Source: Methylomicrobium sp051061015 (GTDB lineage Bacteria; Pseudomonadota; Gammaproteobacteria; Methylococcales; Methylomonadaceae). From it: a stretch of DNA of 64,000 nucleotides. Where the stretch lies: the NCBI GenBank assembly GCA_051061015.1, contig JBPFEG010000052.1, positions 1 through 64,000 on the forward strand. The letters run 5' to 3'. The notes beneath the pieces were generated by a model that was given only the letters and a program-made list of their open reading frames with translations, searched no databases and was not told the origin of the DNA. The position numbers and the translations under genes are program-made. Shown one piece after another: positions 61,770 through 64,000 of the stretch (positions are counted from its first letter, which is position 1; the number at the start of each line of letters is the position of its first letter).

Positions 61770-62969
61770 TTACCCGCCCTGGATCAATACGTGTAGAATT
61801 GCACAAAGGGTGGTTATGTCGGCTTTATTGACCGCCGTCCCTGTCGGCAGTACAACCACCTTGTCGGCGACTTTCTGGGTGTTTTGCAAAAGCAAGCCGG
61901 CGTGCGGATATAAATCGCGGTAAGGTTGCATTTTATGACAGCCAGGCCAGAAATACTTGCGGGCCAGAACGTTTTCCGCATGGAGCGCATCGACTATTTG
62001 ATCGCGGTTTACCGGACAATCCGCATCGACTTGAAGCACTACGTACTGATAATTATTAAGCTCAGCCTCATCAAAAGGCAGAAGGCCTATACCCGGCAAC
62101 CCCGACAATTCATTTTGGTAGATCTGATAGTTCTGGCGATTGGCAGCGATCACTTCATCGATGGCTTCAAAATTTACCAGACCCATAGCCGCGGCCATTT
62201 CGATCATCTTGCCATTGGTCCCGGGATAAATGACATTATCGAAACCGGCAAAACCGAAATTACGCATCAGGCGCATCGTTTCGGCCAGTTTGTCGTCGTT
62301 CGTGACGACCGCGCCGCCTTCGAAAGTATTGAAAAATTTGGTTGCATGAAAGCTGAAGACTTCACAGGCGCCGAAATTGCCGATCATTCTGCCCTGGTGG
62401 GAACAGGCAAAAGCATGGGCTGCATCGAACATCAATTTCAGGCCGTATTCGTCGGCGACCGCCTGCAATTCTTCAACTGGCGCGCTGCGCCCCCAGAGAT
62501 GAACACCAATGATGCCGCTCGTGCGCGGGGTGATCATCCGGCGCACGGCAACGGGGTCGAGGAGATGGGTATGTTCATCGATATCGGCAAATACCGGGGT
62601 AATCTCCTGCCATTGTAGAGCGTGAGCCGTTGCAATAAAGGTATAAGAGGGAACAATCACTTCGCCGGTCAGTCCCAATGCGCGGATTGCGATCTCCAAA
62701 GCGATCGTGCCATTGCACATCGCCACGCAATGCTTGACGTTATGGTATTCGGCTACCTGTCGTTCGAATTCTTGTACTAGCGGGCCGTTATTGCTCAGCC
62801 AGCGGCGGTCGAAAATGGCTTTTGCGTAATGCAAAAAACTTTCTCGGCTGCCTATATTGGGGCGGCCGACATGCAATGGCTCGGCGAAAGCGGGAGGTGC
62901 GCCGTTGATGGCGAGATCTTGAAGAGTGCGAATTTGCTTCATAGGGGCGACATGAACTATTCCAGACAT
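61770..62969 (-). CDS. DegT/DnrJ-family nucleotide-sugar aminotransferase
   Basis: 399 residues, PLP-dependent fold type I. The PLP lysine is in FSFHATKFFNTFEGG, with CNGTIALEIAIRALG and FDAAHAFACSHQG as other family motifs. It adds an amino group to a 4- or 3-keto nucleotide sugar. ATG 62969 directly follows the cysC stop; an ATG at 62945 (MKQIRTLQ) is also possible. The next gene downstream is the LpxD-like acyltransferase, one base away, forming an aminate-then-acylate pair as in FdtB-FdtC or PerA/PerB-like routes. Confidence 0.92.
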   Translation of the reverse strand: MSGIVHVAPMKQIRTLQDLAINGAPPAFAEPLHVGRPNIGSRESFLHYAKAIFDRRWLSNNGPLVQEFERQVAEYHNVKHCVAMCNGTIALEIAIRALGLTGEVIVPSYTFIATAHALQWQEITPVFADIDEHTHLLDPVAVRRMITPRTSGIIGVHLWGRSAPVEELQAVADEYGLKLMFDAAHAFACSHQGRMIGNFGACEVFSFHATKFFNTFEGGAVVTNDDKLAETMRLMRNFGFAGFDNVIYPGTNGKMIEMAAAMGLVNFEAIDEVIAANRQNYQIYQNELSGLPGIGLLPFDEAELNNYQYVVLQVDADCPVNRDQIVDALHAENVLARKYFWPGCHKMQPYRDLYPHAGLLLQNTQKVADKVVVLPTGTAVNKADITTLCAILHVLIQGG

Positions 62970-63602
62970 TTAAACCGAACAGCCCTGGATGAAGCCGCGA
63001 AAGGCCATTTCGTTAAGCACGAGACGGATGCATTCTTCTTGGTTCTTCTCGCTTGTATTAACGGTCAATTCCGGATTTAAGGGGACTTCATAGGGAGAAG
63101 AGATGCCGGTGAAATCTGTAATGAGGCCGGCGCGGGCTTTTTTGTAGAGCCCCTTAACGTCACGGGATTCGCAAACCTCGACGGAACTTTCGCAATAGAT
63201 TTCCATAAAATCGCCATGTTCGACCAGGCCACGCACCCGCTCCCGGTCTGCCCGAAATGGAGATATAAACGCGGTCATCACGATAATGCCCGCCTCCATA
63301 AACAACTTCGTCACTTCGCCGACCCGGCGGATATTTTCCTCCCGGTCCTGCGCGGAAAAGCCCAGATCGCCGCAGAGGCCGTGACGGACATTATCGCCGT
63401 CGAGCACAAAAGTCCGGCAGCCCATCTGATGCAGTTTTTCTTCGACCGCGTGGGCCAGCGTCGATTTGCCGGCGCCCGACAGGCCAGTGAACCAGACGAT
63501 GGCTCCCCGATGTCCGTTCAATTGTTCGCGTCGGGCGCGGGTGACGGTCGCATGATGCCAGACAATATTAGTGGCGGTTTGTGGGGAAGGCGGTTGATTC
63601 AT
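62970..63602 (-). CDS. cysC: Adenylylsulfate (APS) kinase
   Basis: 210 residues. P-loop GLSGAGKSTLA near residue 40, then FVLDGDNVRHGLCGDLGFS and REENIRRVGEVTKLF, all typical of CysC. It phosphorylates APS to PAPS, the sulfate donor for sulfotransferases. The start at 63602 overlaps the cysQ stop (ATGA). It lies in the same run as a sulfotransferase, pointing to glycan sulfation. cysD and cysN are not in the window. Confidence 0.95.
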   Translation of the reverse strand: MNQPPSPQTATNIVWHHATVTRARREQLNGHRGAIVWFTGLSGAGKSTLAHAVEEKLHQMGCRTFVLDGDNVRHGLCGDLGFSAQDREENIRRVGEVTKLFMEAGIIVMTAFISPFRADRERVRGLVEHGDFMEIYCESSVEVCESRDVKGLYKKARAGLITDFTGISSPYEVPLNPELTVNTSEKNQEECIRLVLNEMAFRGFIQGCSV

Positions 63603-64000
63603 AAACAGTTTTGTACGGTGCTGAGCAAGGCGTGGTTCGATGCATCCAGAACGAAAAATTCCGGATTGTGCAAATCGGCCTTATTGTAATGCAGGGGTTC
63701 ACCGGAAACGTCGCAGACTTTGCCCCCGGCTGCATTCACGACCGCGTGCGCGGCGGCGGTGTCCCATTCCATCGTGGGCCCTAGGCGGGGATAGAAATGC
63801 GCGCGGCCTTCGGCGACCAGACAGAATTTTAGCGAACTGCCCATGCTGATGCATTCATCGGGCTGAAGATGCTCGAGCAGGGCATGGGTGCGGCTGTCGC
63901 GATGGGAGCGGCTGGCAACGATTTTTAATTTGTCTTGTTTACTGCGGGGCTGGACATGAATCCGTTCGGCAGGTTGTTGGCCCCGTTCGACAAAGGCACC
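63599..64000 (-). CDS. cysQ: 3'(2'),5'-bisphosphate nucleotidase CysQ (N-terminus beyond window)
   Basis: About 133 C-terminal residues are visible; the frame is open to the window edge. GPTMEWDTAAAHAVVNAAGG carries the conserved WD metal site of the inositol-monophosphatase family, and KIVASRSHRDSRTHALLE is typical of CysQ. The DPIDGT motif would lie outside the window. It hydrolyses PAP, the by-product of sulfotransferases, matching its coupling to cysC. Confidence 0.9.
   Translation of the reverse strand, partial: GAFVERGQQPAERIHVQPRSKQDKLKIVASRSHRDSRTHALLEHLQPDECISMGSSLKFCLVAEGRAHFYPRLGPTMEWDTAAAHAVVNAAGGKVCDVSGEPLHYNKADLHNPEFFVLDASNHALLSTVQNCL

Noticed and set aside
1..64000. CRISPR arrays, tRNA or rRNA genes, prophage structural genes, toxin-antitoxin pairs
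   Set aside because: None could be recognised anywhere in the window on either strand by reading.

Overview
The window looks like the chromosome of a gammaproteobacterial methanotroph or close relative (order Methylococcales is my inference). The basis is a haoA-haoB pair typical of methanotrophs and ammonia oxidisers, the gammaproteobacterial fabA-fabB pair, ttcA, msrPQ, rnm, slt, and a coding GC near 50% that is broken by a few AT-rich stretches. No rRNA, tRNA or CRISPR array was seen.

Left part (1-11.1 kb). The window opens inside an IS5-type transposase. Next comes an unusual importer: a lipoprotein of repeated amino-acid-binding modules fused to a permease (with a one-base frameshift), an ABC ATPase carrying a C-terminal RsbW-like domain, an STAS anti-sigma-antagonist-type protein and a convergent RsbW-like kinase. 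This looks like a transporter wired to a partner-switching circuit. The octaheme hydroxylamine oxidoreductase pair haoAB follows, then a CBS protein and a small-gene/intergenic region.

Middle part (11.2-32 kb). There are two overlapping dynamin-like GTPase genes, a BLUF-PsiE fusion photoreceptor, and a plus-strand operon of SRPBCC protein, LOV photoreceptor, sterol-desaturase-type hydroxylase and MsrP/MsrQ (light and oxidative stress). A chimeric scar made of a PsiE tail joined to a copy of a DUF4010 gene end separates this from a run of minus-strand genes: ArnT-like glycosyltransferase, DUF4010 membrane protein, LOG protein, peptide deformylase, polyphosphate kinase, a methyltransferase, a D-cysteine desulfhydrase/ACC-deaminase relative and a large NTPase-TPR protein. 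An AT-rich 1.2-kb stretch with a degenerate long direct repeat follows.

Signalling and housekeeping part (32-48 kb). A receiver protein lacking its phospho-acceptor Asp faces a four-gene minus-strand operon: ODP-type di-iron protein, GGDEF-EAL, GAF-HD-GYP and a small GTPase. This looks like an oxygen- or redox-tuned c-di-GMP module. Ordinary genes follow: rnm, an MsbA-like ABC exporter, slt, fabA, fabB, ttcA, a rhodanese, a methyltransferase and a LysR regulator.

Right part (48.2-64 kb). A long minus-strand surface-polysaccharide cluster runs to the window edge. It encodes a CapD/FlaA1-type 4,6-dehydratase, a WecA/WbpL-type initiating transferase, two SDR epimerases, three glycosyltransferases, a sulfotransferase, a Wzx-like flippase, a dedicated ACP, a KASIII, an unknown protein, an LpxD-like N-acyltransferase, a DegT aminotransferase, CysC and CysQ. 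Together they suggest a glycan with an N-acylated amino sugar and a sulfate group, with acyl-ACP and PAPS supply encoded in the same cluster.
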